A stretch of 64,000 nt of DNA from Pontivivens sp032464575. GTDB taxonomy: Bacteria; Pseudomonadota; Alphaproteobacteria; Rhodobacterales; Rhodobacteraceae. Of the stretch, positions 33,936 through 43,053 are shown in pieces; the first letter of the stretch is position 1; every line of letters begins with the position of its first letter. Under the pieces are notes generated by a model. That model had not been told where the DNA came from, did not search any database, and saw only the letters and a list, made by a program, of their open reading frames with translations. Both the position numbers and the translations under genes were made by a program. The stretch lies in NCBI GenBank assembly GCA_032464575.1, contig JAWDKM010000002.1, forward strand, positions 620,001 through 684,000. Direction: 5' to 3'.

Positions 33936-36158
33936 TCAGGCCTGCGCCGTTCCCCGCACCATCCGCGCCAGCAGGAACAGGCCGACGGCGCCGCCGATGC
34001 CGATGAGGTCGGAGATCAGGCCCCCCTCGATCATGAAGAGCGCCACCACGATCAGGCCGACCCGGAACAGCGCGTTCGCCCGGTCGCCGACCCACCAGCC
34101 CTGAACGCCGGAGGAGAGGAGGAACACGCCGATCACCGCCGTCGCGCCCGCGCGGATGACCTCGAACCAGCTGCCGTCCATCAGGATCGCGGAGTTGTAG
34201 AAGAACATGAACGGCACGATGAAGGCCGAGATCCCGATCTTGAAGGACGCGACCGACGTCGCCATCGGGTTCGATCCCGATATCCCCGCGGCAGCATAAC
34301 TCGCCAGCGCCACCGGGGGCGTGATGGCGGAGACGACGGCGAAGTAGAACACGAAGAAATGCGCCGTCAGCATCGGGATGCCGAGCTGAACGAGGCCCGG
34401 TGCCACGACCGATGCCGCCACCGCATAGGCCGCCGTCGTCGGCATCCCCATGCCCAGCAGGATCGCGATGCACATGGCGAAGAAGAGGGCGATCAGCTGG
34501 TTGGCCTCCGCGATGTTGAGCAGCATCGAGGAGAAGCGCGCGCCGACCCCGGTCAGGGAGATCACGCCGACGATGATGCCCGCACAGGCGCAGACCGCGA
34601 TGATCTGGATCGACATGTAGCCCGCGAGCTCGAACGCCTTGGAGACCGAGCGCGGCCCCATGCGGTAGGGCGTGAGCCAGCTCACCACCGCCGCGGCCAT
34701 CGTGGCGAGCGTGCCGGCCCGGATCACCGAATAGCCGAGGAACAGCGCCACGATCAGGATCAGGATCGGCAGGAACAGGAAGACGCGCCGCGCCATGTCG
34801 CGGAACTTCGGCAACTCGTCCTCGCGCATTCCGCGCATGCCGAGCTTGGCCGCCTCGAAATCCACCATGAAGTAGATCGACACGAAATAGAGGATCGCGG
34901 GGATGATCGCGGCGATGGCGATCTCGGTGTAGGGAATGCCCGTGATCTCCGCCATGATGAAGGCGCCCGCGCCCATGATCGGCGGCATGATCTGCCCGCC
35001 GGTGGAGGCCGCGGCCTCGACTGCGCCGGAGGTGGTGGGGCGGTAGCCGACCTTCTTCATCAGCGGGATGGTGAGCGAGCCGGTGGCGACCACATTGCCG
35101 GCACTCGTCCCGTTGATCATGCCCATGAGGCCGGAGGCGAAGATCGCGACTTTGGCCGGGCCGCCGCGCGCCCGGCCCGCGACGGCGAAGGCGAAGTTCA
35201 CGAAGTAGTCCCCGACCTTGGAGGCCTGCAGGAACGCCGCGAAGATGATGAAAAGGATGATGTAGGTGGACGACACGGCCGTCGTCGGGCCGAGGATCCC
35301 GGCATCGGTGTAGACCTGGCTGAAGAACCGCTCCCACGCGATGGCAGGCGCGTTCAGGAAGCCCGGCAGCAGGTGCCCGACGAAGACGTAGATCAGGAAG
35401 ACGGCCGCGATCACGATCAGGGCGAGGCCCGCCACACGGCGCGTGAGCTCCATGATCAGCGCGGTGCCCGCCACGGCGGCGAGGCTGATGCCGATGGGCG
35501 CGAAGGGCGTCCCGGTGGAGCTGCGCATCAGCGTGCCGTAGATCGTGATGAGATAGATCGCGACGCCGATCCCGCAGACGCCCAACAGCAGGTCCGCCGG
35601 CGCGATGGCCCCGCGCACACGCGGGCGCAGCCAGCCGATGACGATGCCCAGCGCCGTGGCCGCGATCAGCGGGACGCCGTACTGCCAGATCTCCGCGCTG
35701 CGGATCCCGGTATCGACCCCGTTCCACATCACCCCGTCGCGGATCTGTGTAGCGAAACCCAGCGCCGTCCAGCAGGCGAAGAGCGCAGGCAGCATGCCTG
35801 CCCAGGCCAAGAGGTCGAGCGGATGGCGCCCGCCGCGATCGTCGTCGGGAAACTCGCGGGGCGCGTAGAGGATGAAGCCCAACAGCACCGCGCCCGCGAT
35901 GTGGACGATGCGGAAGTTCCAGGTCTCCAGCGGGAAGACGGGCAGGAGCGGCACGGTCACACCCGTCCACTCCCGGATCGACCAGCCGTTCAGGGCCGCC
36001 ATGTGGAACAGCGCGTAGACCGCGGACATCACGGCGATGACCAGGTAGGTCGGGCCGGTGAAGACGCGTCGGTTGCGTTCGACCGGCTCGTCGTCGACCC
36101 CCTCTGCGATCACGGGGCCTTCGGTCTGGTCGTCCTGCGGTTCGGTGTGCGTTGCCAT
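33936..36158 (-). CDS. TRAP transporter fused permease (DctQM type), TAXI system
   Basis: 740 residues, many membrane helices. The N-terminal part corresponds to the small DctQ-like subunit and the rest to the 12-helix DctM-like subunit, fused as usual for TAXI-type TRAP transporters. Recognisable blocks are FASGLMGMINGTSAGNVVATG, GAVEAAASTGGQIMPPIMGAGAF and LGMGMPTTAAYAVAA. It is driven by an ion gradient, taking substrate from the binding protein encoded 104 bases upstream. Substrate unknown; TAXI systems often carry dicarboxylates or glutamate-like molecules. Confidence 0.95.
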   Translation of the reverse strand: MATHTEPQDDQTEGPVIAEGVDDEPVERNRRVFTGPTYLVIAVMSAVYALFHMAALNGWSIREWTGVTVPLLPVFPLETWNFRIVHIAGAVLLGFILYAPREFPDDDRGGRHPLDLLAWAGMLPALFACWTALGFATQIRDGVMWNGVDTGIRSAEIWQYGVPLIAATALGIVIGWLRPRVRGAIAPADLLLGVCGIGVAIYLITIYGTLMRSSTGTPFAPIGISLAAVAGTALIMELTRRVAGLALIVIAAVFLIYVFVGHLLPGFLNAPAIAWERFFSQVYTDAGILGPTTAVSSTYIILFIIFAAFLQASKVGDYFVNFAFAVAGRARGGPAKVAIFASGLMGMINGTSAGNVVATGSLTIPLMKKVGYRPTTSGAVEAAASTGGQIMPPIMGAGAFIMAEITGIPYTEIAIAAIIPAILYFVSIYFMVDFEAAKLGMRGMREDELPKFRDMARRVFLFLPILILIVALFLGYSVIRAGTLATMAAAVVSWLTPYRMGPRSVSKAFELAGYMSIQIIAVCACAGIIVGVISLTGVGARFSSMLLNIAEANQLIALFFAMCIAILLGMGMPTTAAYAVAASVVAPGLVQLGIPMLTAHFFVFYFAVVSAITPPVALASYAAAGISGSNPMATSVASFKIGISAFIVPFMFFYNSAILMDGSWFEVIRAGATAVIGVFLLSSGVQGWWVGDRANALFRVGLIVVALFMIEGGLISDLIGIGGAVGLFLLARMVRGTAQA

Positions 36159-36262
36159 AAGCCGGTCTCCCCCATTCCGGAGCGTCCGGCAAGGGTCTGG
36201 TCTTCAAATGTGAGTGGGAGGCCGCGTGTGTTGCGCAGCCTCCCGTTCAGGAGCCTCGGGGC

Positions 36263-37240
36263 TTACTGCGCGTGGATCTGATCCTCGGGGATCTCAGCGC
36301 CCGCATTGTCGATGAACCACTGGGCGGCACCCGGGTGCCACGGCAGGACGCCGGCATTCTTGTCCCAGTTCTCCGGCACGGTGGAGGCCGCGGCGCGGTG
36401 GATGTTCGTCATCCGCTCGTTGTCGCTCATGATCACGTCGACGACCGCATTGACCATGCTGGCCGGCAGGTCGCAGTTGGCGATCGCGAAGTTCCACATG
36501 GAAACCGAGCGGGCATCCGCCTCCAGCGTCGTGTAGGTGTCGGCGGTGATCGCGAACTCGGAGACCGGGAAGGCCTCCAGGACCGTCGCCTGCTCCTCCT
36601 CGGTGAACTCGATGATGTTCACGTCGGTCTGCACCTCGAGCTGGCTGACCGCCGGGACCGGAACGCCCGCGGCGAACGCGATCACGTCGATCAGGCCGTC
36701 CTGAAGCTGGCCGCCGAGGTCGGTCCAGGAGCCGTTGCGCCGCTCGAAATCGACGCCCAGCGTCTCCATCATCCGGGGGAAGTAGGTGTCGGAGGTGGAG
36801 CCCGCCGGACCGAAGCCGATGCGCGCACCTGCCGGAATGTCGGCGATCGAGCTGATGCCCGAGGACGTCAGCGCCGTCACGGAGAACGGCGTCTGGTACA
36901 TCGGGAACATCGCGCAGGCATTGGTCATCTGAAGACCGGGCGCGATCGGGCTTTCACCCGCCACGGCCTCGGCCGCCGGGCCCATCGTGGTCATGCCGAA
37001 GGCCGCTTCGCCGGTGTGTACCAGCGCCATGTTCTGACCCGGGCCGCCGGTGATCTCCGCTCCGCCGGACAGGCCGAGCTCGTCTGCCACCAGGTTCGCC
37101 CAGCCGGAGCCGTAGGCGAAGTAGGTGCCGCCCTGCGATGCCGTGGCCACGGTGAAGCTGCCCGGCCAGTCACTGCGGTCCTGAGCGAAGGACGCCGTCG
37201 CCGCGAGGGCACTCGTCACGAGGATCGCTGCTGATTTCAT
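36263..37240 (-). CDS. TAXI-family TRAP solute-binding protein
   Basis: 325 residues. A signal peptide (MKSAAILVTSALAATASFAQ) leads a periplasmic binding protein with the TAXI signature near the N-terminus (VATASQGGTYFAYGSGWANLV) and GGPGQNMALVHTGEAAFGM. It delivers substrate to the fused permease encoded just downstream. ATG 37240; promoter expected in the 315-base region upstream, which it shares with the divergent sulfotransferase gene. Confidence 0.95.
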   Translation of the reverse strand: MKSAAILVTSALAATASFAQDRSDWPGSFTVATASQGGTYFAYGSGWANLVADELGLSGGAEITGGPGQNMALVHTGEAAFGMTTMGPAAEAVAGESPIAPGLQMTNACAMFPMYQTPFSVTALTSSGISSIADIPAGARIGFGPAGSTSDTYFPRMMETLGVDFERRNGSWTDLGGQLQDGLIDVIAFAAGVPVPAVSQLEVQTDVNIIEFTEEEQATVLEAFPVSEFAITADTYTTLEADARSVSMWNFAIANCDLPASMVNAVVDVIMSDNERMTNIHRAAASTVPENWDKNAGVLPWHPGAAQWFIDNAGAEIPEDQIHAQ

Positions 37241-37555
37241 TGGTAATACCTCCAGTTGTCACGTTCGGCCACTTTCGGGCCTTGAATGATCGCCTGCCAC
37301 CGCCCCTCACGGTTGCGCCAGGCGTTGCGGACAGATGTGAAGTAGGCGAACCTTCGCAACAGTGCCAGTGCTTCCGCGCCGTGGAACGTCAACCGCAGGG
37401 TGATTTCGGGCCGCAAGAGCCGGAAAGCCGAGAAAAAGAAGGGGTGCGCGGGTTGAAAAAATCTGCGCGTCACGGGGTTCAACCGCAAGCTGACGGCTTC
37501 GTGACCGGGCGCGAGCGGTGTAAGAGGAAGCGCGAGAATGAAAAGGAGCTGCGGC
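37241..37555. promoter_or_regulatory. Divergent promoter region, TAXI system and sulfotransferase
   Basis: About 315 bases between divergent starts with no credible gene. The right end carries AAAAGGAG, the ribosome-binding site of the sulfotransferase gene. No known operator is recognised. Confidence 0.45.
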
Positions 37556-38200
37556 ATGGCATTGCAGATTATCGGCGCGGGCTTGGGGCGCACCGGGACG
37601 GAAAGCCTGCGCAACGCGCTCGTCCAGCTCGGCTTCGCGCCATGCCACCACATGTACGCGCTGCGCGACGACCCCGCGCTGGTACCACCTTGGCATGACG
37701 TGGTGTGCGGTGGCGCCGTGCCGGACTGGGATGCGCTCTTCGCCGGGTTCGCCGCACAGGTGGACTGGCCGGGGGCGTCCTATTGGCGGGAGACGACGCG
37801 GCATTTCCCCGAAGCCAAGGTGATCCTGACCCTGCGCGATGCGGAGGCATGGTGGGCGAGCCTGGAGCAGACCATCCTGCCCTTCATTGCCCTGAAGGGT
37901 CGTCACACCCCACCGCACCGCAATGCCATCGCGGAGCTGACCGAGACCATCCTGCACCGGCTCATCGGCCCGGACCTCGATGACCGTTCTGCCGCCCTCG
38001 CGGCCTTTGAAGCGCACAACGCCGCAGTCCGGGCCGAGATCGCGCCGGAGCGTCTGCTGGAGCTGCCGGTCGGCGCGGGGTGGGAACCGCTCTGCTCCTT
38101 CCTCGGCGTTCCGGTGCCGAACCGGCCCTACCCCTCCGGCAACACGTCGGTCCAGTTCCGGGAGCGGGTCGCCCGCAACCTTGCCCCCGATCCGGGCTGA
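37556..38200 (+). CDS. Sulfotransferase family protein
   Basis: 214 residues. The N-terminal motif GAGLGRTGTESLRNAL is the phosphosulfate-binding loop of the Sulfotransfer_4-type family, and the second conserved block is AKVILTLRDAEAWWASLEQTI (3'-phosphate-binding strand and Arg). It would transfer sulfate from PAPS to an unknown acceptor. The start at 37556 is set by AAGGAG 6 bases before it. There are no PAPS-synthesis or glycan genes nearby, so context gives no acceptor. Confidence 0.85.
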   Translation: MALQIIGAGLGRTGTESLRNALVQLGFAPCHHMYALRDDPALVPPWHDVVCGGAVPDWDALFAGFAAQVDWPGASYWRETTRHFPEAKVILTLRDAEAWWASLEQTILPFIALKGRHTPPHRNAIAELTETILHRLIGPDLDDRSAALAAFEAHNAAVRAEIAPERLLELPVGAGWEPLCSFLGVPVPNRPYPSGNTSVQFRERVARNLAPDPG

Positions 38201-38297
38201 GACCGGGTGCAACAGGACTGTCACCGTTCGCCTATAGGTGGAGGCTCCGTGGAATGCCGATCCCCCCGGCTCGGCCCGACATGGAGTTGAACGACCG

Positions 38298-39284
38298 ATG
38301 AAGAAGATGATCCCGGCCCTGCTGGCCGGCCTCGCCCTGACCGGCGTGGCCCACGCGCAGAACACCGATGTGTCCGGTCCCCTCGTGCTTTACACCTCGC
38401 AGCCGAACGAGGATGCGCAGGCGACCGTCGATGCCTTCACCGCCGCCTATCCGAATGTCGAGGTGGAGTGGGTGCGCGACGGCACCACCCGCATCATGGC
38501 CCGGCTGGAGGCGGAGTTCGAAGCGGGCAACCCCCAGCCCGACGTGCTGCTGATCGCCGACATGGTGACGATGGAGGGGCTGGAGGCCGAGGGACGGCTG
38601 ATGCCCTACACCGAGGCCGACACCTCCGCCTACGACCCGGCGATCATGGATGACGAGGGGCACTACTTCTCCACCAAGCTCATCACGACGGGCATCGTCT
38701 ACAACACCGCAGCACCCTTCCAGCCGACCTCCTACATGGACCTGCTGCGGCCCGAGGCGGAGGGGCAGATCGCGATGCCCTCGCCGCTGACCTCCGGGGC
38801 CGCGACGATCCACATGGCGGCCCTGACCGGCCACCCGGATCTGGGGTGGGAGCTCTATGAGGGCCTCGCCGAGCAGGGCGCGAACCCGCAGGGCGGCAAT
38901 GGCGGCACCTACCGTGCCGTGGCGGGGGGCGAGCAGATGTTCGGCTTCGTCGTCGACTTCCTCCCGATCCGGGAGAAGGCGAACGGCGCCCCGGTCGAGT
39001 TCGTCTTCCCCGAGGAGGGCGTGTCCGCCGTGACCGAGCCGGTGGCAATCCTGTCAACCGCGCGGAACGTGCCCGCGGCACAAGCCTTCGTCGACTTCCT
39101 GCTCTCGCCCGAGGGCCAGCAGCTCGCCGCCGATCAGGGCTACCTGCCCGCGCATCCGGACATCGCCCCGCCCGCGGGCTTCCCGTCGCGCGACGAGATC
39201 GAGCTGATCGAGTTCGATCCGGCGGAGGCGCTGGACAATGCCGAGGACAACCGCCTGCGCTTCGTGGACATCTTCGGCGGCTGA
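38298..39284 (+). CDS. ABC transporter substrate-binding protein, AfuA/FbpA-like
   Basis: 328 residues. A signal peptide (MKKMIPALLAGLALTGVAHA) leads a family 1 periplasmic binding protein: LVLYTSQPNEDAQATVDAFTAAYPNVEVEWVRDGTT near the N-terminus, and ILSTARNVPAAQAFVDFLLSPEGQQLAADQGY near the C-terminus. Relatives bind ferric iron or phosphonates/sugar phosphates. The iron-binding tyrosines cannot be assigned confidently. The permease gene follows in the same frame after a single stop codon (TGA 39282-39284). Confidence 0.9.
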   Translation: MKKMIPALLAGLALTGVAHAQNTDVSGPLVLYTSQPNEDAQATVDAFTAAYPNVEVEWVRDGTTRIMARLEAEFEAGNPQPDVLLIADMVTMEGLEAEGRLMPYTEADTSAYDPAIMDDEGHYFSTKLITTGIVYNTAAPFQPTSYMDLLRPEAEGQIAMPSPLTSGAATIHMAALTGHPDLGWELYEGLAEQGANPQGGNGGTYRAVAGGEQMFGFVVDFLPIREKANGAPVEFVFPEEGVSAVTEPVAILSTARNVPAAQAFVDFLLSPEGQQLAADQGYLPAHPDIAPPAGFPSRDEIELIEFDPAEALDNAEDNRLRFVDIFGG

Positions 39285-39368
39285 GCCCTGCAGGCGACGC
39301 TGAGATACCTGCGGGGCGGCGAGGGGCTGACCCTCGCCGCCCTGCTTCTGCTTGCCGGGGCGCTCTTC

Positions 39369-41000
39369 GTGCTGCCGCTGGCGCTGCTGGCGCGCGTCGG
39401 TCTGATGGACGACGGGAGCCTGTCGCTGGCGCCGCTGATGAACGCGCTCGACAGCCGCTCGGTGCCGCGGGCGCTGTGGAATTCCATCGACAGCGCCGGG
39501 GTTTCCGCTGCGCTCTCACTTGTCGCAGGAACGACCGTGGCGCTGGTTGTCGGGTTGACGGATGCGCGGGGCAAGGCTGTCTTCACCTTCCTGCTGCTCA
39601 TCCCGATGATGATCCCGCCGCATGTGACCGCCATCGCCTGGGTGCAGGCGATGGGGCCATCCTCGCCGATCCTGCATACAGTAGGCCTTGCCCCACCGCC
39701 GGGCTCGCCCCATCCGCTCTACAGCCGCGAGGGAGTGGTCGCGCTGCTGGCCGTGCAGCACACGCCGCTGGTGTTCCTCGTGGTGCTCGCCGCCCTGCGC
39801 GCCCTGCCCCGCGAGATGTCGGAGGCCGCGCGGGTGGCAGGTGCCGGGGCCGGAAGGCTGATGCGGCGGATCGTGCTGCCGCTGCTCGCACCGACGCTGA
39901 TCGCGGCCTATGCGCTCGCCTTCGTTTCGGCCCTGGGGAACTTCGGGATCCCGGCGCTCCTGGGCATTCCCGCGCGCTACACCACGCTGCCGGTGCTGAT
40001 CTGGCAGCGGCTGTCGAGCTTCGGGCCGTCGATGCTCGCGGATGTCGCCGCGATCTCCGCCCTGCTGGCCGGGCTCGCGATCCTGATCGTGATCGTGCAA
40101 ATGACCCTGCTCGGGCGCAGCCGTGCCGCCCTGATCGGACCGCCGCAGGCGCCGCTGCGGCTGACGCTGGGGCGCTGGCGGCCGGTGGTCGAGGGGGCGA
40201 TGATGCTGCTGGTGCTCGTCACGCTGCTGCTGCCCGTCGCGGCGCTCTTCGGCACGGCGCTGGTCGTCACATATGGCCTGCCCCTGACGGCGGAGACGAT
40301 GACCCTCGCCAATTTCCGGGAGATCCTGTTCGAGCAGAGCGTGACGGCCCGCGCCTTCCTCAACTCCACCCTGACGGCCGGGGCGGCGGCGCTCATCATC
40401 GCGCTCGGCGGCATGGTGCTCGCCCGGTTTCTGGCCGGGACGGCGCGCGGGCCGCGGCGGGTGGGGCTGGGGCTCTCGACGCTGGCGGAGATGACCTATG
40501 CGATCCCCGGGCTCGTCATCTCCATCGCGTTCATCCTCGCCTTCATCCGGCCGCTGCCGGTGGTGGGCGTCTCGCTCTACAACACGCTTGGGATCATCTT
40601 CCTCGCTTACCTGTGCGCCTTCTTCGCCGTGGCGCTGAAGCCCATCGCGGCGGCGGCGATGCAGCTCGACCCCGCACTCGATGCCGCTGCGCGGGTGGCA
40701 GGGGCGGGCTATGGCTACCGGATGCGGCGGATCTTCCTACCGCTGATCGCGCCCGCCGCGGCCTCCGGCGCGATCCTCGTGTTCCTGACGGCGTATAACG
40801 AGGTCACCGTCTCCGCCCTATTGTGGTCCACGGGGACGGAGACGATCGGGACCGCGATCTACAACTACGAGGACGGCGGCTACACGACGCTGGCCGCCGC
40901 GATGTCGGCCGTGACGGTGATCGCAACGGTGGCGCTGATGGCGGCGCTGCACGTGATGGGGCGGCGGCTGCCGGCGGGGGTGGTGCCCTGGCGGCTCTAG
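39369..41000 (+). CDS. ABC transporter permease, two-domain FbpB-like; start uncertain
   Basis: 543 residues from GTG 39369. Two halves of six helices each, both with the ATPase-contacting EAA loop (SEAARVAGAGAGRLMRRIVLP and DAAARVAGAGYGYRMRRIFLP), as in FbpB/AfuB ferric permeases. The start is a problem. GTG 39369 falls inside the first membrane helix, whose hydrophobic stretch (LTLAALLLLAGALF) begins earlier. The frame is open back to the stop of the binding-protein gene at 39284, but holds no ATG, GTG or TTG before 39369. A CTG at 39288 or 39300 is the most likely true start. It is convergent with the ATPase gene, overlapping it by 4 bases. Confidence 0.88.
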   Translation: MLPLALLARVGLMDDGSLSLAPLMNALDSRSVPRALWNSIDSAGVSAALSLVAGTTVALVVGLTDARGKAVFTFLLLIPMMIPPHVTAIAWVQAMGPSSPILHTVGLAPPPGSPHPLYSREGVVALLAVQHTPLVFLVVLAALRALPREMSEAARVAGAGAGRLMRRIVLPLLAPTLIAAYALAFVSALGNFGIPALLGIPARYTTLPVLIWQRLSSFGPSMLADVAAISALLAGLAILIVIVQMTLLGRSRAALIGPPQAPLRLTLGRWRPVVEGAMMLLVLVTLLLPVAALFGTALVVTYGLPLTAETMTLANFREILFEQSVTARAFLNSTLTAGAAALIIALGGMVLARFLAGTARGPRRVGLGLSTLAEMTYAIPGLVISIAFILAFIRPLPVVGVSLYNTLGIIFLAYLCAFFAVALKPIAAAAMQLDPALDAAARVAGAGYGYRMRRIFLPLIAPAAASGAILVFLTAYNEVTVSALLWSTGTETIGTAIYNYEDGGYTTLAAAMSAVTVIATVALMAALHVMGRRLPAGVVPWRL

Positions 41001-42016
41001 CCGGGCAGGATCCAGCCGCCGTTGATTATGAGGCCCAACCGCTCGCCCACCTGCGCGGGGCTTTCGAGATGGAGATGGAAGGCCTCCGGGAGCCCCTCCA
41101 CCCGCGCCGTCCCCTCCCAGTGACCGCCACGGTAGAGAACGCTTTCGACTGTAGCGGGCAGCGTGGCGGCTTCTGGATCGGTTAGGGAGAGGTCGGCGGG
41201 GCGAAAGAGCGCATGCGTGCCCCCGTTCCCGCGCAGCTTCACGGGGTGTCCGGCGAGTGTTACCACGCCATCCTCGACCGTCACGGGCTGCACCGCGCCG
41301 TGACCGATGAAGCGGGCGACGGCGGCGTTGGCGGGGCGGTCGTAGATCTCCGTCGGGGCGCCGACCTGGAGGAACCGCCCCTCCGCCATCACGGCCATGC
41401 GGTCGGCCACCGCCATCGCCTCCCGCTGGTCGTGGGTGATGTAGACGGTGGTCGCCCCTGCCGTACGATGGAAACCGACGAGTTCCTCCTCCATCGTGCT
41501 GCGCAGGTGCGGGTCGAGATTGGCGAGCGGCTCGTCCATCAGGATCGTCCCCGCCTCCTGCGCGAGGCACCGGGCGAGTGCCACGCGCTGCCGCTGGCCG
41601 CCCGAGAGGTCCGCCGGCTTGCGCTCGGCACAGTCGGCAAGCGCCACGGTGGCGAGGTGGCGGTCGGCGTTGCGCGCCGCCTCCGCCCGCTTCACGCCCG
41701 CCGCCTCCGCCGGGAATGCCACGTTGCCGCGCACGTCGAGATGGGGCCACAACGCGTAGGACTGGAAGACGAAGCCGACATTGCGGTCCTCCGGCGCCAC
41801 ATGCAGCCCGGGCCCGCTGACGGTCCGTCCGGCGAGCGCGATCTCGCCCTCGTCCGACACCTCCAGCCCCGCGATCAGGCGCAGCAGCGTGGACTTGCCG
41901 CAGCCCGACGCGCCCACGATGGCGAAGAACTCGCCGGTCGCCAGATCGACACTGACCCTGTCAACGGCGGCCCGCGCCCCGAACCGCTTCGTCACCCCAG
42001 ACAGACGAATACCCAT
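40997..42016 (-). CDS. ABC transporter ATP-binding protein, FbpC-like
   Basis: 339 residues. Nucleotide-binding domain with Walker A GASGCGKST, Q-loop FVFQSYALWPH, signature LSGGQRQRVALARCLAQ, Walker B TILMDEPLANLD and H-loop ITHDQREAM. The C-terminal extension (FIGHGAVQPVTVEDGVVTL onward) is a TOBE-type regulatory domain as in FbpC/PotA. It presumably powers the permease encoded at 39369-41000, but it lies on the opposite strand, converging on it with a 4-base overlap, which is unusual for one transporter. Confidence 0.93.
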   Translation of the reverse strand: MGIRLSGVTKRFGARAAVDRVSVDLATGEFFAIVGASGCGKSTLLRLIAGLEVSDEGEIALAGRTVSGPGLHVAPEDRNVGFVFQSYALWPHLDVRGNVAFPAEAAGVKRAEAARNADRHLATVALADCAERKPADLSGGQRQRVALARCLAQEAGTILMDEPLANLDPHLRSTMEEELVGFHRTAGATTVYITHDQREAMAVADRMAVMAEGRFLQVGAPTEIYDRPANAAVARFIGHGAVQPVTVEDGVVTLAGHPVKLRGNGGTHALFRPADLSLTDPEAATLPATVESVLYRGGHWEGTARVEGLPEAFHLHLESPAQVGERLGLIINGGWILPG

Positions 42017-42095
42017 CCGCAGCCTCCCGCCCCGTCCCGGCTGTTCTTCCCGCCCCGGGCTCGCCGATCAAGCGAAAAGGCGGTAGTGCGTGCCG

Positions 42096-42557
42096 TCAGG
42101 TCCTGCGGGGATCGCGCCCGTCATCGGCCCGGAACTCCAGCGGCAGCAGCTTCACGACCACGCCCATCAGAAAGGCGGTGCTGATACCGAAGGCGAGCAG
42201 CCCGCAGATCGAGGCGAAGGCCCCGAAGACCCGCAGGTCCGGCCCGAGGACGAGGTCGCCATAACCCACCGTCGTGTAGGTGGCCGTCGAGAAATAGAAG
42301 CTGGTCCCGAAGTCGTCGAACGCGTCCACGGCATGGAGCATGTAGGCCCACAGCCAGATCTGGATCGTATGCACCATGAGGACCACCGCCACTCCGAACG
42401 ACAGGAGGGCGGCTGCCTGAACCTCCCTGCGCAGCGCGCGAAGCCCCGTGGCCAGCCGCCCGAACATCGGCATGGCAATGGCCACGACCGCCAGATGGAC
42501 GATCTTGCAGAACACGAGCAGGCACGAGCCCGCTATAATTTGAACGGTAAGCGTCAT
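42096..42557 (-). CDS. Two-helix-pore potassium channel family protein
   Basis: 153 residues. The pore loop with selectivity filter TATYTTVGYGDLV marks a potassium channel. Hydrophobic segments before it (VQIIAGSCLLVFCKIVHLAVVAIAM, and ALLSFGVAVVLMVHTIQIWLWAYML) and after it (FGAFASICGLLAFGISTAFLMGVVV) form the membrane helices. No RCK or cyclic-nucleotide domain. ATG 42557 follows GGAGG, so the longer upstream frame is not needed. It is 79 bases upstream of the ABC ATPase gene on the same strand. Confidence 0.9.
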   Translation of the reverse strand: MTLTVQIIAGSCLLVFCKIVHLAVVAIAMPMFGRLATGLRALRREVQAAALLSFGVAVVLMVHTIQIWLWAYMLHAVDAFDDFGTSFYFSTATYTTVGYGDLVLGPDLRVFGAFASICGLLAFGISTAFLMGVVVKLLPLEFRADDGRDPRRT

Positions 42558-43053
42558 CCGCCCCTCCTGACCGCCATTCGTTAGAAGAGCAGATAATGCG
42601 AAACCGGGACCGGCGTCCGCCGGATCGACTGGATTTCGGGACGTGTCGATCAATTGGCCAAGCGCGTCCTGCACGCCAAAGGTGCATACATGACCTACAA
42701 GCACGCCAAGGTTGTTTAACCTTGGCAATAACTGAACCTATCTCGATTTTTCGGGAACGAAGATCGGCCGGTCGGTTAAAGTCTCATTAAAGTCAAGACG
42801 AACAGTGGGATAGGCCATGAAGCGAGAGCTTTGCGGGTCGGGGGATACGTGTGTCCATCGGTCGGCCGCAGGTGAGACGTGCCTTCTTCGGCAGATCCTC
42901 CGGCATATCGATGGTGGCGGCATCGATGCCTTGCATCGTCGCCGGTCATGCGGGGGCACGACGGCCGAGATCGACCGGGGTGGACCGCCAAGGACCCGGA
43001 AAAGGCGGCCGGGCGGCTGAGACGACATAAAACCGAAGCAGTGGGACGGACTG
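42558..43053. promoter_or_regulatory. Long leader/promoter region of the autotransporter gene
   Basis: About 500 bases without a credible gene between divergent genes. AT-rich segments lie at 42700-42800. It contains a perfect inverted repeat at 42705-42726, a pair of GCACGCCAA words (42671-42679, 42702-42710) and a pair of TTAAAGTC words (42776-42783, 42786-42793). The length suggests several regulatory inputs for the surface protein. Confidence 0.45.
42705..42726. repeat. Perfect inverted repeat upstream of autotransporter
   Basis: Arms GCCAAGGTT (42705-42713) and AACCTTGGC (42718-42726), spacer GTTT. No T-tract on either strand, so an operator for a dimeric regulator is more likely than a terminator. 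Confidence 0.7.

Noticed and set aside
33192..36281. 1029-codon plus-strand open frame
   Set aside because: Starts inside the SDR gene and is antisense to the TRAP permease; Arg/Asp/His-rich shadow with no family resemblance.
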